Shown in pieces: positions 21,507 to 32,126 of a DNA stretch of 64,000 bases. The stretch is from positions 620,001 to 684,000 of the forward strand of contig LODT01000001.1 in assembly GCA_001606155.1 (NCBI GenBank), read 5' to 3'. This stretch comes from Tieghemostelium lacteum. Its lineage: Eukaryota; Evosea; Eumycetozoa; Dictyosteliales; Raperosteliaceae. Below the pieces are notes generated by a model, which was not told the origin of the DNA, searched no databases, and worked only from the letters and a program-made list of their open reading frames with translations. Position 1 is the stretch's first letter. Each line of letters starts with the position of its first letter. The translations under genes were made by a program, and so were the position numbers.

Positions 21507-21943
21507 TTTGTAATCACATGAGTGAATATTCCAATTACTTTTTTTGTTTTTAGGTGAAATGACACAATTCTCTTCTGTCCACTTTTTCCTAAAACTAAAA
21601 ATTAAAAAAAAAATTTTTGGGATTATCGTGTTGACAATATTGTAAACGATCTAAAGATTTTAAATAGATTAGTCTCAAAATTGAATAAAGAGTATTAATT
21701 ATTATCAATTTCATTAAATTTTTAAAGAAATACTGAAAAAATAAATGAGTATATATATTAATAAAATTACATATTTAAACAATCCTGTGATATCTCATAA
21801 AAAACCATGGAGTATATTTGCAACCAAAATACCAAACTTTTTATTATTAAGACATATTTTAGAGCATAGAAGGCTCCATTTGTAATAATTTTTGTTTATT
21901 GCAATAATGAAAAACGAAAATTTTTGTAAATTTAAAATTAAAA
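21507..21943. other. divergent promoter region, MFS transporter / peptide deformylase
   Basis: 437 bases with A+T runs and no gene seen. It must hold promoters for both flanking genes; I see no distinctive site beyond T and A tracts close to each ATG. Confidence 0.45.
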
Positions 21944-22657
21944 ATGGCAAATCTATCACCAATCGATATCTCAAAGAGTATTATAAAATTAGGAAATACA
22001 ATACTGAGACAAAAAGCATTACCATGGACAAAAGATGAGATTAGAGATCGTGTAAAAGTTGAAAAGATATTGGAAACATTGTCAAGAGAGATGGTTGCTA
22101 GTAGCGGAACTGGAATTGCAGCTCCTCAAATTGGTATTCCAAAACAATTGTTTTTATTTGAATTACAAAGTAAAAGAGATGGTTTGCAGTGTCCTGAGTT
22201 CCCTCTGACTGCATTCTTTAACCCAGAGATACATATTATAGAAGACGAAGTAAAAACACCAAAATCTATGTTTGGGTCTAGTAAGAATCTAATGAATCTT
22301 TCAAAATATAAATCTAAATTACAGACAGCCGAATCATCATTACCATCTCAACCTACATCACAAAATACCATTAAAATCTGGGAATCATGTTTATCGATAC
22401 CCAATTTCTACGCACCTGTTCCTAGAGGTAGAAAATGTATTATAAAATTTTTAGATATAGAAGCAAACGAGAGAGTGATTGAATGCGATGGAATTGTAGC
22501 TGCTTGTCTACAACATGAAAATGATCATCTCCTGGGAAAAGTTTTTGCAGATAGACTTGCAAATCCCCTAAATGATCTAATTTACATTTCAGAATTGACA
22601 ACAGAACAAATCTCAGATATATTTAATCACACTGGTGATTTCCAAATTGTCAAATAA
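21944..22657 (+). CDS. peptide deformylase
   Basis: 237 residues, one exon. All three catalytic motifs are present: GTGIAAPQIG (motif 1), WESCLSIP (motif 2, here Ser in place of the usual Gly of EGCLS, with the metal-binding Cys kept) and QHENDHLLG (motif 3, HExxH-type with both metal His residues and the Glu). The enzyme removes the formyl group from N-formylmethionine of organelle-made proteins using a bound metal ion. In an amoeba the target is mitochondrial. No strong mitochondrial presequence is visible, though the N-terminus is rich in Ser, Lys and Leu. A Lys/Ser/Thr-rich insert lies between motifs 1 and 2 (about residues 105-145). It is followed 130 nt later, on the same strand, by another probable mitochondrial gene. 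Confidence 0.95.
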   Translation: MANLSPIDISKSIIKLGNTILRQKALPWTKDEIRDRVKVEKILETLSREMVASSGTGIAAPQIGIPKQLFLFELQSKRDGLQCPEFPLTAFFNPEIHIIEDEVKTPKSMFGSSKNLMNLSKYKSKLQTAESSLPSQPTSQNTIKIWESCLSIPNFYAPVPRGRKCIIKFLDIEANERVIECDGIVAACLQHENDHLLGKVFADRLANPLNDLIYISELTTEQISDIFNHTGDFQIVK

Positions 22658-22659
22658 AA

Positions 22660-22671
22660 TCAAGTACTTGA
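22660..22671. other. 12-bp palindrome 3 nt after a stop codon
   Basis: TCAAGTACTTGA is a perfect palindrome beginning just after the deformylase stop. A further TCAAG / CTTGA pair encloses the next 14 nt. With no loop in the palindrome, only the wider pairing could fold in RNA. Confidence 0.4.
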
Positions 22672-22787
22672 AATCAAGATGTTCAACGTTACCTTGAAAA
22701 CAGATTCTGTATTGAGAAGTAAAAAATTTTTTTTTTTTTTTTTTTTTTTTTGATTTTTTTTCATACTCAATCAAAAATCGCAATATA

Positions 22788-23608
22788 ATGTACAGATCAT
22801 TATTCAACTATATAGGTGAAGCTTTGAGATCTTCTGGTCAAACTTTAGATAAAATTGGATGTAGATTACAAGGAAACTATGCCTATGTTGAAAAATGTAA
22901 AGATTTACACATGCAAAATTAAAGTTCAAAAAAGTATTGTGGAAGATTGATGATATTAATATTGTTGAATGTAAAGTGAATAGACATGCAAGAGTATCGG
23001 TATTTAAGGAAAATATTCCATTTTTAGGTAATTCATCATTTATTGCACCCAATTCATCAGTTATTGGTAATGTTTCAATTGGAGATAAAACATCAATTTG
23101 GTATAATACAGTGTTGAGAGGTGATGTCAACACTATTGAGATTGGAGATGAAACTACTATTGGAGATCGTACAGTTATTCATGTAGCTTCAAAAGGACCA
23201 AAAGGACCAATGCCAACAACTATAGGTAATAAAGTCTATGTTGGTCCAGGTTCAATCCTTCACGCATGTACAATACAAGATGAATGTTATATCGGTTCAG
23301 GTTCCATCTTATATGATGGTTCCATTGTCGAAAAGAATGGGTTCTTGGAGAGTGGCTCCCTTTTAACCTCTGGAAAGAAAGTTCTTTCCGGTCAAGTTTG
23401 GGGTGGATCACCTGCAATCTTCATTCGTAATGTCACCAAAAATGACATTGAGAACCTTTACCAAACTATAAATGATAATATTACACTTTCCGAAGAACAT
23501 GAGATCCAAACTCAAAAATCTTCAAAACAATTACATCTAGATGAATTGGAAATCTCCACTTTAAACCGTACCTCTCTTCAAAATGAAATCCACACTAAAA
23601 AGGATTAA
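22788..23608 (+). CDS. gamma-carbonic-anhydrase-like protein (mitochondrial complex I type)
   Basis: Two exons, 22788-22896 and 22977-23608, give 246 residues. The N-terminus MYRSLFNYIGEALRSSGQTL followed by DKIGCRLQGNYAYVEK is a hallmark of the mitochondrial gamma-CA family in plants and protists, where it carries import information. Left-handed beta-helix hexapeptide repeats follow: FIAPNSSVIGNVSIGDKTSI, VLRGDVNTIEIGDETTIGD. One zinc-ligand His is present in VIHVA and another in SILHAC, but the third (GH in active homologues) is VGP here, so zinc binding is probably broken, as in plant gamma-CAL subunits. The expected role is structural, in the membrane-arm domain of respiratory complex I. 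The start was taken from exon 1; a downstream GTG in the second frame is not used. Confidence 0.9.
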
Positions 23609-24100
23609 TCACATTCTGTTTATAGTTATTATATTAAAAAAAAATAAATTTAAAAGAAAAGTTTCAATGAAATGGAAACCAACTTGAACATATGCTACAG
23701 TTAACACAGGAACATCAAAAATCAACCTAGGCTTTCAGTATAAAAACAAATAAAAAAAAACAAAAAGGTATTTTTTTTTAATTTAAAATAATACATTAAA
23801 TTCCAAAATTGGTACACGAAAGAATGAAAATGCTTCGTTTGTGGAGAACATTATGTTATCATCATTATTAATTTACTGTTTGTCAATCAAAAAGTCTACT
23901 TTTCAATTCAAAAACTTTTTTTTTTTTAAATAGTTTTTATAAAACACAACCAGTTTGTCGGTTCAATATTTCAAAACAAAAGATATTGAATAAAAAAATT
24001 ATCTATTTGTAAATTAATTGGAATACACCAACAAATACATTAAAAAAAAAAGATAATGAATAAGAAATTGATATAAGTCAGAAAAGACAGACACCAGGAT
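23609..24100. other. A+T-rich intergenic region
   Basis: 492 bases with A and T runs. A short GTTTC..GAAAC inverted repeat lies at about 23660-23680 in the presumed 3' UTR of the upstream gene. No gene seen. Confidence 0.45.
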
Positions 24101-25864
24101 ATGACATCACTTTTCAAAATGAAACGATTGTTATTCATATTAATGACAATATTCATTACATTGATACGAGTTAACCAGTCAATGATATACGATAGATCAT
24201 TTACAATCAAGGGAAAGTATCAACTAGTTGAACAATTTGGGTTCGAACAAGATGGTACAATTGAAATTGAAATTGAGGGTATTGAATTTGAAGGCCCAGA
24301 ACCCACAACACCTCCTATAAAGGTAAACCCAACTTCACAAATACCAACTTCAACAGCACCACCTCAACTAACTATATCACCACTGGAGGATAGAGGTGCT
24401 GATATGATGATGGGTCCAAATGGTGAGGACCAAACAGGCGATGATAGTAACGGCAAAATATCTTCACCTATAACCTACTTTAATATGACAATTTGGGCTT
24501 GTAAAGACAGAGAATATCAATCATTGATTGGGTCATCTCCATCCAATTTCATAGAGAATAAATTGTGCGGTGACTATAACGCTGGTAATTGCCCAATGCA
24601 AAATATTACGATGGTTGCTGGTAATACTATAAATTTCTCAATTGTCGATTCTGACATGTACAGAATAATCATTCTAAAATGTGTAGATACTAGACAGGTT
24701 GATGTAAAGTTACATTATGTCCTAAAGAATCCTGGTGGACATTTATCCAAAGGATATCTTCCACTACCAAAACTCTACAAATACATGTCCGCTATCATTG
24801 TTTTGGTTCTTTTTGCCACCATTAGCTATTGGTTAAGATATCGATATTATCTAAACCAAATTCATTATTTATTATGTAGGTAAACTCTCTCCCAACATGA
24901 TGCACATTTTACTAACTAAATACAAATTTGGTAATCTCATATACAGTGTTTATAGTTACATTAAAGTTCATTTTAATCATTTTGACAATGTACTATTGGG
25001 ATGGTGCAGATACAGTTGGTAAATTTAATACCGTTTTAAAATATTTTCAAAATCTGTTCTTCTCATTTGCAGAGACATCCTTTTTTGCATCACTCTTTGT
25101 CCTATCTAGAGGTTGGAAAATAACTAGACCCACGCTATCAGTAGCAGAGTCTAGAACAATATCCCTTATTTTATTATTTTTATTATCAGTTTTATTATTT
25201 TTTAGTTTTTATAACGATGTATATTATTTCCTCAGTTTAATGATCCTCTATTTCTTTATGATGCCAAAAATATTCACCAATATAACAAAGAATATTAGAG
25301 TTTTGGAATCACATTTAATCTTATCAAGGTATGTATAGCACTAATTTCAATATGTAATTATAGAAAACTAATAATATTATGTTAAATCTATATAGATATA
25401 TGAATTCAAATTCACAAGCCAATTATCAACTAAAGAAAAGAGTTTTTAAATTCCTTAGATCGGCAATAGTACTGTATTTGGGTGCTATTTTGTTTGTAAA
25501 TAGTATTAGAATAGTAATGGTTTGGTGGTTATATTATATTAGTTATTGCGTCAGTGAACCAATGTCAGTAGTAATGTTACTGTTTTTATTGTTCACATTT
25601 AGACCAGAGATATCTTCACCAAATATATATTTAGACTCGAATTTATCTGATCAGATGGTTATACATGATCTCTCTAGGTCACTAGAACATCTAATGAATG
25701 ATAACCTCGACCCCATTTCATTAGCTTCCATTTTGGAATCAAAAACATTTGATCCTAAATCTTGTATTATCATTCAATATCCATCTCATCATTCTCCCTT
25801 AGTGTTAGGTTTTCAAGATCATTCAACTCAAACCCCAACAACACCAATTAAAAAAGACGAATAA
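24101..25864 (+). CDS. GOST-type seven-transmembrane protein (GPR107/TMEM87/PTM1 group)
   Basis: Three exons, 24101-24875, 24947-25328 and 25396-25864, give 541 residues. A signal peptide (LLFILMTIFITLIRVNQS) leads to a lumenal domain with paired Cys and N-glycosylation sequons (FNMTIWACK, CGDYNAGNCPMQNIT). The junction NPGGHLSKGYLPLPKLY matches the conserved (L)PLPKLY motif that opens TM1 in this superfamily. Seven hydrophobic segments follow, with SRGWKITRPTLS between TM3 and TM4 as in PTM1/TMEM87 proteins, and FRPEISSPN at the start of the tail, like the FRP(A/S)xxNPY end of GPR107. Members work in Golgi and endosome traffic and may carry cargo or ions. Which subgroup it belongs to is uncertain. 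Confidence 0.82.
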
Positions 25865-25975
25865 ACCAAACTTTATGTATATAAGTAGTAATTTTTTTTT
25901 ACAGAATATAATCGAAAATCTTGTTGCGTTTAATTTCTTTTTAAAATTAATGATAATAATAATTGTTGTAAAAGT

Positions 25976-28900
25976 TTAATTATTGTTGATTGAAATCAAT
26001 TTCTTGAGTTTTGCTCTTAGAATTTGACCAGATGTCTTGTGTTTAAGGTAATAGATAGCACAAATGATGATTGCAGTTCCTCCAATGGATACAACTATAG
26101 CAATAATGGCATTTCTAGAGATTTTGGTAGATGATGAGGTAATATTGCTAGTGGAGTCACTAGAAGATGGTTTACAAATATCTCTGTCATCGGATGGTGT
26201 CAATAAGATATTGTAAGATTTAGATGTTTGTTCAGTTTTTACTTTACAATCATTATTAACCTCTACTTCCTCACCAGATTTTTTATCATAAATTACAACT
26301 TGAATCTTTTTAAATGTACCTTGTGAATTGTTGAAACTTATCACTGGTGTAGATTTTGTTTCATTATTGCTTTCAATGGTGTCTTTATCAATTCTTACAA
26401 CTAGTGTACCATTTAAACTAGCAGTATCTGTGATATTGAGTTGAGATGATTCACTACCGTCTACAGTAATAACTACTTTACCACCATCACCTTGAGTGTA
26501 GTTACCGGTAATGGTAATGGTACCTGGTTTAGAACCTCCAACAGCACCATGATTATTCTCAACTGTACCATTGATTTGACCAGAACCTTCAACATTTCCA
26601 CCATTGATGGTAATTGGTTGACCTGATGAGATGGTGGTGCCATTCAATTCAGTTTTACCAGATTCTTGATTGAAATTATTAAAATCAGTATCTTGATTTA
26701 CTTCAACTTTACCATTGTTTACAAATGGTGCATAGACATGTGAACTATTTTGACCTTTGATAACAAAAGTGCCATTGTTTCTTACAATTACTTGATCATT
26801 GTTTGGAATGATATCATTATGTAGAATAAACATACCACTATTATCAATACCACCACCATACAATTGAATGACACCATTGGCTTCAATTATACCATTTTCA
26901 TTGTAGAAGAAGGTGTTGGTGAGGTTAATCATTGCATTTTCACCCTGAACAAAATTACCATTTAATATTACAAATTGGCAATTTTCACATGTAAAATCAG
27001 ACTCTTTTTCAACATAAACTTTACCATTATTCACTTGAACTGTAGAATTGGAACCTTTAAAGTTACCACTAATATAAAATAGACCATCCTCAACTACAGT
27101 GGTTGAATTTGTAGATTCCAAATAACCATGGGTTGTAAAGTTAAGGTAGACACTTAAAAATGATTCTGACATTTTAATCAAACCAGCCTAAATATTAACA
27201 TTACTTTGTTAGGTTCTGTTTAAAGTGTTTTAAATTGAAAAAATACATACATTTTCAAAGAAACCATTTACATCAATATTGGAACCCATAATATAACTAA
27301 TGTATAAAAATTCGGTGTTACTGAATATAAATACACCTTCTATATTTACATTTGATTTTATAAATTTGAAAGTGGAAGTATCAAAAAATGTGAGATTGGA
27401 GGTTACTAGTAAGTCAGACTCATTTACTATTAAATAAGAGTTTTGATCACATAGCAAGTATCCTTGAATATCAACATAGGATCCTGATGCCATTAAACCT
27501 AAAGAATCACCTCTAAAGAAAAGAGAATCTAATACAGTAAGATTTGAACTAATAAAACCTAATTGTGCTGTATCGTAAACAATGAAAACACCATCTAATA
27601 GTAACTTGGAGTGTTCTCTTAAAACTAATTGTGAGGTATTCTAAAATAATGTTAAAATTATATTTCATAATATGTTAAATTTTGCGACCAATTACTTACA
27701 AATAAACCTAAAATTGTATATTCAACTAAATCTTCAGCAACTATGATATCTACTGTTGAGTTGTAGAAATTAGCCATTGAATCATCCCATAGACCAAAAT
27801 AATTATCTTTAATTAAAATTCTTGAGTCATATCCGACCATAGTTCCATTAATCTATAGATGATGTTAGAAATATGAAAAATAATGTATTAAAATATTTTA
27901 AACTTACTTGTAAAAATGTAAAACCAGTAGTTTCAACAGATGACGAGTTTAGATATAATTGTGCATTATCTTTAATTAGAATTGTATAGTTGGTTACCAA
28001 TTCTGAATTTTCCAATTTTAATAATGTATCAACATAAATTTGAGTATAGATACCATCTAAATTAATTTTAGAATTAATGAAATAACCAAGTGATGTATCT
28101 GTAAAAGCAAAGTATACATGGGTATTTGGGTCACTCTTGTTAAACAATGGGTTCATCATATTAAGAGTACTACCTTCAATGGCAAAAAATTTACCATCCA
28201 AACCTGAGATTAAGGTGTTAGTAAGAGTCATAGTTGAACTCTCTTTCATCTGAAAAATTCCTAAATTTACAGTTCTTTGTGTTGTAACGATAGTAGTGGA
28301 TGAATTTTCAGTTAACAAAGTTTGACCTTGGAACCATGGCTCAAAATCACCATATATTAAAATGTCACCAAGATTATTAAAATAAGTTCCTGGATCAGTT
28401 TGAATTTTGGTTTGAATCACTAAATCCCCTCCTACAAAAAAATGATTATAAATGTTGGTTAGTTAAAATGTATATTTAATTATTGTTACATAGATATTTA
28501 CTATTTTCAAAAGCAGAATTGGTATTTTGGTTTAAGTAAATTCCTTTTCCAGTGGATGGTACAAAAGTATAGTTAGTTCCATAATCAAATATTACAGTAC
28601 CATAAACATCAAAATATTCAGTAGTGACTTCAATGGTTTTTGAAGGATTGGTTGAGGGTGTATCATTTAAGAATATTAGAGCTCCACCTAGTTGTGTAAC
28701 AACTTGACTTGCTTTAATGTTTTCACTAGCACCCAAAATGACTTGAGCACCGGAATTACCAATTATAAAATCCAAAAGATCAACATTGGTATCTAATCTT
28801 ACATTTGTACCATTTATAGAAATTAAAACTGAATCTCCAGTTTGAGGTACACCAGTTGGTTGCCAATTACTATCAGTGTTCCAACTCTGGTAATTACCAG

Positions 28901-28997
28901 GCTGGTTATTCTTTAATGCTGTTTTTGTTACAGCATCAGCAAAATTAATAATATATAATAAAACTAAAAAACCAAAAATAATATTTTTTAGATTCAT
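25976..28997 (-). CDS. large type I surface protein with beta-solenoid-like repeats
   Basis: Five exons on the minus strand (28997-28502, 28431-27908, 27852-27700, 27640-27251, 27187-25976) join in frame to 924 residues. A signal peptide (IIFGFLVLLYIINFADA) is followed by SWNTDSNWQPTGVPQTGDSV, a W..NW..G..P..GD motif that also opens many bacterial autotransporter-like and dockerin-type passenger domains. Then come hundreds of residues of short beta-strand repeats with many N-x-S/T sequons (for example NNGTFVIKG, VNNGKVEV, NGGNVEGSGQING), which should build a right-handed beta-solenoid. A single TM helix near the C-terminus (AIIAIVVSIGGTAIIICAIYYL) ends in a short Lys-rich tail. Function unknown; cell-surface adhesion or matrix contact is a reasonable guess. 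It is convergent with the GOST gene, 111 nt apart. Confidence 0.85.
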
Positions 28998-29459
28998 TTT
29001 TTTGTGAAATAATATTTATTCTATTTATACAAATACAATGTTACTAAAATTACAATTATAAATAGAAGTAAAGAGATAGAGAAAATAAAATTATTTAAAA
29101 TAAAAAAAAAAAAAAGAATCATAAGATCATTAGAATAATTTTGGGTATTGGGTTAAAACGGACCTTAATTGAAAATATCTATGGAAATATCGGATTTTTT
29201 TACATTGATTTCAGAGGAATCTCAGAGCAGGTTCCCATGATGTTACCACTTAACACTAATAAAATATCAAAGGTACTATTTTGAATTAACCAACACGGAG
29301 ATAAATTGAAAAGTTATACGGATATTAATTTTGTACCGAGATAAATTTACATTAATGTATTTTTAAAAACAGTTTAAATTTCAATTTTTTGTGGCATTGT
29401 TAATAGATATTTATTTATTTTTTCTGAAAAGAAACCAAAGTTTTTTTCTGATGGAGAAT
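28998..29459. other. A+T-rich intergenic region between two minus-strand genes
   Basis: 462 bases. A GAGATAAATT direct repeat occurs twice near 29299 and 29339. No gene seen; the part nearest 28998 should hold the promoter of the surface protein. Confidence 0.4.
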
Positions 29460-30779
29460 TTAGAATACCTGAACTTTGATTGATGATGGTTCAACTTTTT
29501 GAATTGTAATTATCAAGAGACCGTTATCAAAGGTTGCTTTGATACTCTTTAGATCTATATTTTGGTCACGTAACTTGATGATTCTTTTAAAGTTTCCGGG
29601 TGTTGATCTTTCTTTTAAGATGAATCTTTCATAGACATGGTCATTATCTTCAACAATATTATTGTTGTTGTTGGTTACAATTGGTTTTACAACAGATGAG
29701 GTTGCAGAGGACTCTTCTTCAAAATCTTCAATAGTTGGTTTAGATTGAACAATTGGTTTGACTGGTGTGGCAGTAGTTGGGATGGCGCTAGCTTTAAAAT
29801 TAGATTTCTTATCAGCAGTGATAATCAACTTATTTTCTTTAATTTCAATATTTAGTTCATCTCTAGAGATACCAGGTAATTCAGATTCAATGATATATCT
29901 ATCTTGTTTCTCAATGATATCGGTGCTTGGAACTGTGAAACTTAATTCATTATTTTCATTAGATGTTGAAGAAACAGAAGCTTGTCTACCATAGAATGGA
30001 TTCTCATGCTTGAAACCCCATTTCAACATCCTTTCAAATTTTCTGTGTCCACAACCATTTTGATCAAAATTTCCACTTTGGTTGTTTGGACAATGGCTGT
30101 TCCAAGGATTACCATGATGACCATGATGTTGTCCATGATGTTGTCCATGATGTTGTCCATGATGTGGTCCATGATGTGGTCCATGATGTTGACCATGATG
30201 AGGTCCATGATGACCGTGGTGTTGACCGAAATGGTTCCAGTGATTACCATGTTGATGTCCAGAGATACCTTGGTTTTCTTGATTTTCTTGATTTTCTTGG
30301 TGACCATGATGAGGTCCATGATGACCGTGGTGCTGACCGTGACCATGATGAGGTCCATGATGACCATGGTGTTGACCGTGACCATGATGAGGTCCATGAT
30401 GCCCGTGTAGTTGACCGAAATGGTTCCAGTGATTACCATGGTGACCTTGGTGAACATGTGGTTGATCATGAGTACTTAGAGATTTGAATAGTTCCTCAAA
30501 TTGACCATGTTGACAACCATCTTGATGATTTTGGTGATTTCCATTTTGGTTTTGGCATTGATCTTTGTTCTCATGATTACTCATTGATTTGAATAATGCC
30601 TCAAAGTTTTTATGTTTACATCCATCATGATGTTGGTGGTGATGATTTTGGAATGAATGGTTACCATGATGTTGGTTTAGGTTTTGGCAATGGAAGAGAT
30701 TTATTAATTTACAAGGACCATTTACATTTCCATGATGGTTACTATCAGATTGCATTAAATCAACTAATTTACAAGACAT
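29460..30779 (-). CDS. small heat-shock protein (hspG-like) with a long His/Gly tract
   Basis: 439 residues, one exon. The C-terminal alpha-crystallin domain spans about 279-432: FTVPSTDIIEKQDRYIIESE, LPGISRDELNIEIKENKLII and, after an insert of about 50 residues (328-379), ERFILKERSTPGNFKRIIKL and FDNGLLIITIQK. The insert inside the domain is the hallmark of Dictyostelium hspG proteins. What is unusual is the N-terminal 260 residues: a His/Gly/Gln tract (107-222) built of HHGHHGPHHG-type units, and a motif CxHxxFExxxK present three times, at Cys54, Cys89 and Cys243, with a CKL(V/I)(D/N)L(M/F) pair at the very N-terminus. A holdase chaperone with metal binding is plausible but inferred. Long plus-strand frames across the His tract are shadows of its triplet repeat. 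Confidence 0.9.
   Translation of the reverse strand: MSCKLVDLMQSDSNHHGNVNGPCKLINLFHCQNLNQHHGNHSFQNHHHQHHDGCKHKNFEALFKSMSNHENKDQCQNQNGNHQNHQDGCQHGQFEELFKSLSTHDQPHVHQGHHGNHWNHFGQLHGHHGPHHGHGQHHGHHGPHHGHGQHHGHHGPHHGHQENQENQENQGISGHQHGNHWNHFGQHHGHHGPHHGQHHGPHHGPHHGQHHGQHHGQHHGHHGNPWNSHCPNNQSGNFDQNGCGHRKFERMLKWGFKHENPFYGRQASVSSTSNENNELSFTVPSTDIIEKQDRYIIESELPGISRDELNIEIKENKLIITADKKSNFKASAIPTTATPVKPIVQSKPTIEDFEEESSATSSVVKPIVTNNNNNIVEDNDHVYERFILKERSTPGNFKRIIKLRDQNIDLKSIKATFDNGLLIITIQKVEPSSIKVQVF
30114..30461 (-). repeat. imperfect tandem repeats coding the His/Gly/Gln tract
   Basis: Degenerate repeats of a 9-15 bp unit (CATGGTCAACATCATGG-like) encode HHG, QHHG and PHHG modules. Two near-identical blocks each start with a GNHWNHFGQ module (residues 115 and 178), separated by a QENQENQENQ stretch, which suggests segmental duplication. 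The repeat leaves several frames open on both strands. Confidence 0.85.
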
Positions 30780-31192
30780 TAGAAATAATAAAAGGATAGT
30801 TAATAATTGTTTAAGCTTTGTTATTTTAATTTTTAATATTATAATGAATAGGAAATTTTTAAAACCCCATTCTTATATATTCAATACAGATAATGAAATT
30901 TAGGGTAGAACTAAGAGAAATTAAATTTCAAAATGAAAACTAACTGAAATTTACCGTAGAAGATTGAAAAATAATAATTACATCATATAATCATGGGTTA
31001 CATTAATTTCCCAATAATGATTCACAATGTATCTGGTATAATATAACGTTTGATTATTTGAATAAAAGTAATTTGAAAAAAAAAAATAATAAAATGTACA
31101 AATATAGAAAGAAAGATAAATAAATTTAATTTAAAACAAGTTTTGAGAATTATAGTCGTTAATATATTTTCTTTGTTTTTCGATATAGAAGT
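30780..31192. other. intergenic between small HSP promoter and PEMT 3' end
   Basis: 413 bases: candidate heat-shock promoter sequence in the first 200, then A+T-rich DNA with an A run and the PEMT 3' region. No gene seen. Confidence 0.45.
30874..30960 (-). promoter_or_regulatory. candidate heat-shock promoter (TATA and GAA/TTC units)
   Basis: Upstream of the small HSP start (30779) the minus strand has a TATA-like ATATATAAG near 30874, and beyond it several GAA/TTC units. AGAAA (30916-30920) and TTTCA (30926-30930) are inverted with 5-bp gaps, and further GAA triplets lie at 30935 and 30946. This resembles a gapped heat-shock element (repeats of nGAAn). In A+T-rich DNA such triplets are common, so the call is weak. 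Confidence 0.3.
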
Positions 31193-31888
31193 TTATTTTG
31201 TTTTTTTGTTATTTTTGTTGGCTTCACAGTAGATGAAATCAGTGAAAGAACCTTCAAAAATCAAAGCAATTTGATAAACCACATAGACAACTATGGTAAT
31301 GAAAACACCAGCTAAACTCTTTTCAGATAGAGCATGAGCTAAAAATAACATTGTTGAACCATTGTACATTGGATTATTCATTACATTAAATGGGAACCCA
31401 GTAACTCTGGCACTCATTAGAATTCCAAAATAATCACCTAAATAGGTACCAGTGATACCTAATCTCATATATGCTGATAGTACTAATACACTTCCAATTG
31501 CATAGAGTGCATATGCAAGATACTGAATCTCTTCTCTTCCAAATTCCTCAAAAATTGGTTGATACATTAATGCTTGTGCAAATCTATATTTCAATATCAC
31601 ATAGGTATTAATATATACTGTGTTTGTTTATATGATTATATTTCAATAATAATCTGATATTTACAAATAATCACGTAGAATTCCTAATGAAAATATCAAG
31701 AATGCCATTAGATAACATCCTGCATATTGACCACCCATTAATCTAGTGAGAAATTTATGATTGTATTCATATCTAGCTTGAATATTCCACCACAATGGGT
31801 TAAATATAATGCAACCAATTGCTAACCAAAAATAGGTTTCTGAAAAATCAATGAATGAAGATAGATAGTCTAGTGTTATTCCTTCCAT
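31193..31888 (-). CDS. phosphatidylethanolamine N-methyltransferase (PEMT)
   Basis: Two exons, 31888-31665 and 31583-31193, join in frame to 204 residues, about the length of animal PEMT (199). Four hydrophobic segments are visible. The family core is exact: GTYLGDYFGIL (the GxG site for S-adenosylmethionine), RVTGFPFNVMNNPMYNGSTM, and an EGSFTDFIY element like the EEPFTAEIY of mammals (second SAM site). It methylates phosphatidylethanolamine three times to phosphatidylcholine at the ER or mitochondria-associated membrane. The C-terminus is Lys/Asn-rich. It is divergent from MSH3 with 238 nt between ATGs. Confidence 0.95.
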
Positions 31889-32126
31889 AGTTATGAAATT
31901 CGAATAAAAAAAAAATCGATTTTTTTCACATGACGCTAGTATATGTAAAAATGGAAATTTGGGGTAAATGGGGTTAAAATTAAAAAAATAATATCAAGAT
32001 ATATTCTTGATTTGATTCAATCTGCATTGTTTAAACTAAAATATTATATTTTCCAAGAATTGTTTTGACCTTTTTTTTTAAATTTTATAATACTGATTAT
32101 TTTAAATTATTAATCATTTCCACAAA

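Noticed and set aside
29982-30487. Three long overlapping frames (about 133-148 codons) on both strands across the His-rich part of the small HSP
   Set aside because: They read the same short triplet-like repeat in other phases (runs of MM-S, DHDEVHDD or MVTV units) and have no independent start context; the repeat leaves many frames open.
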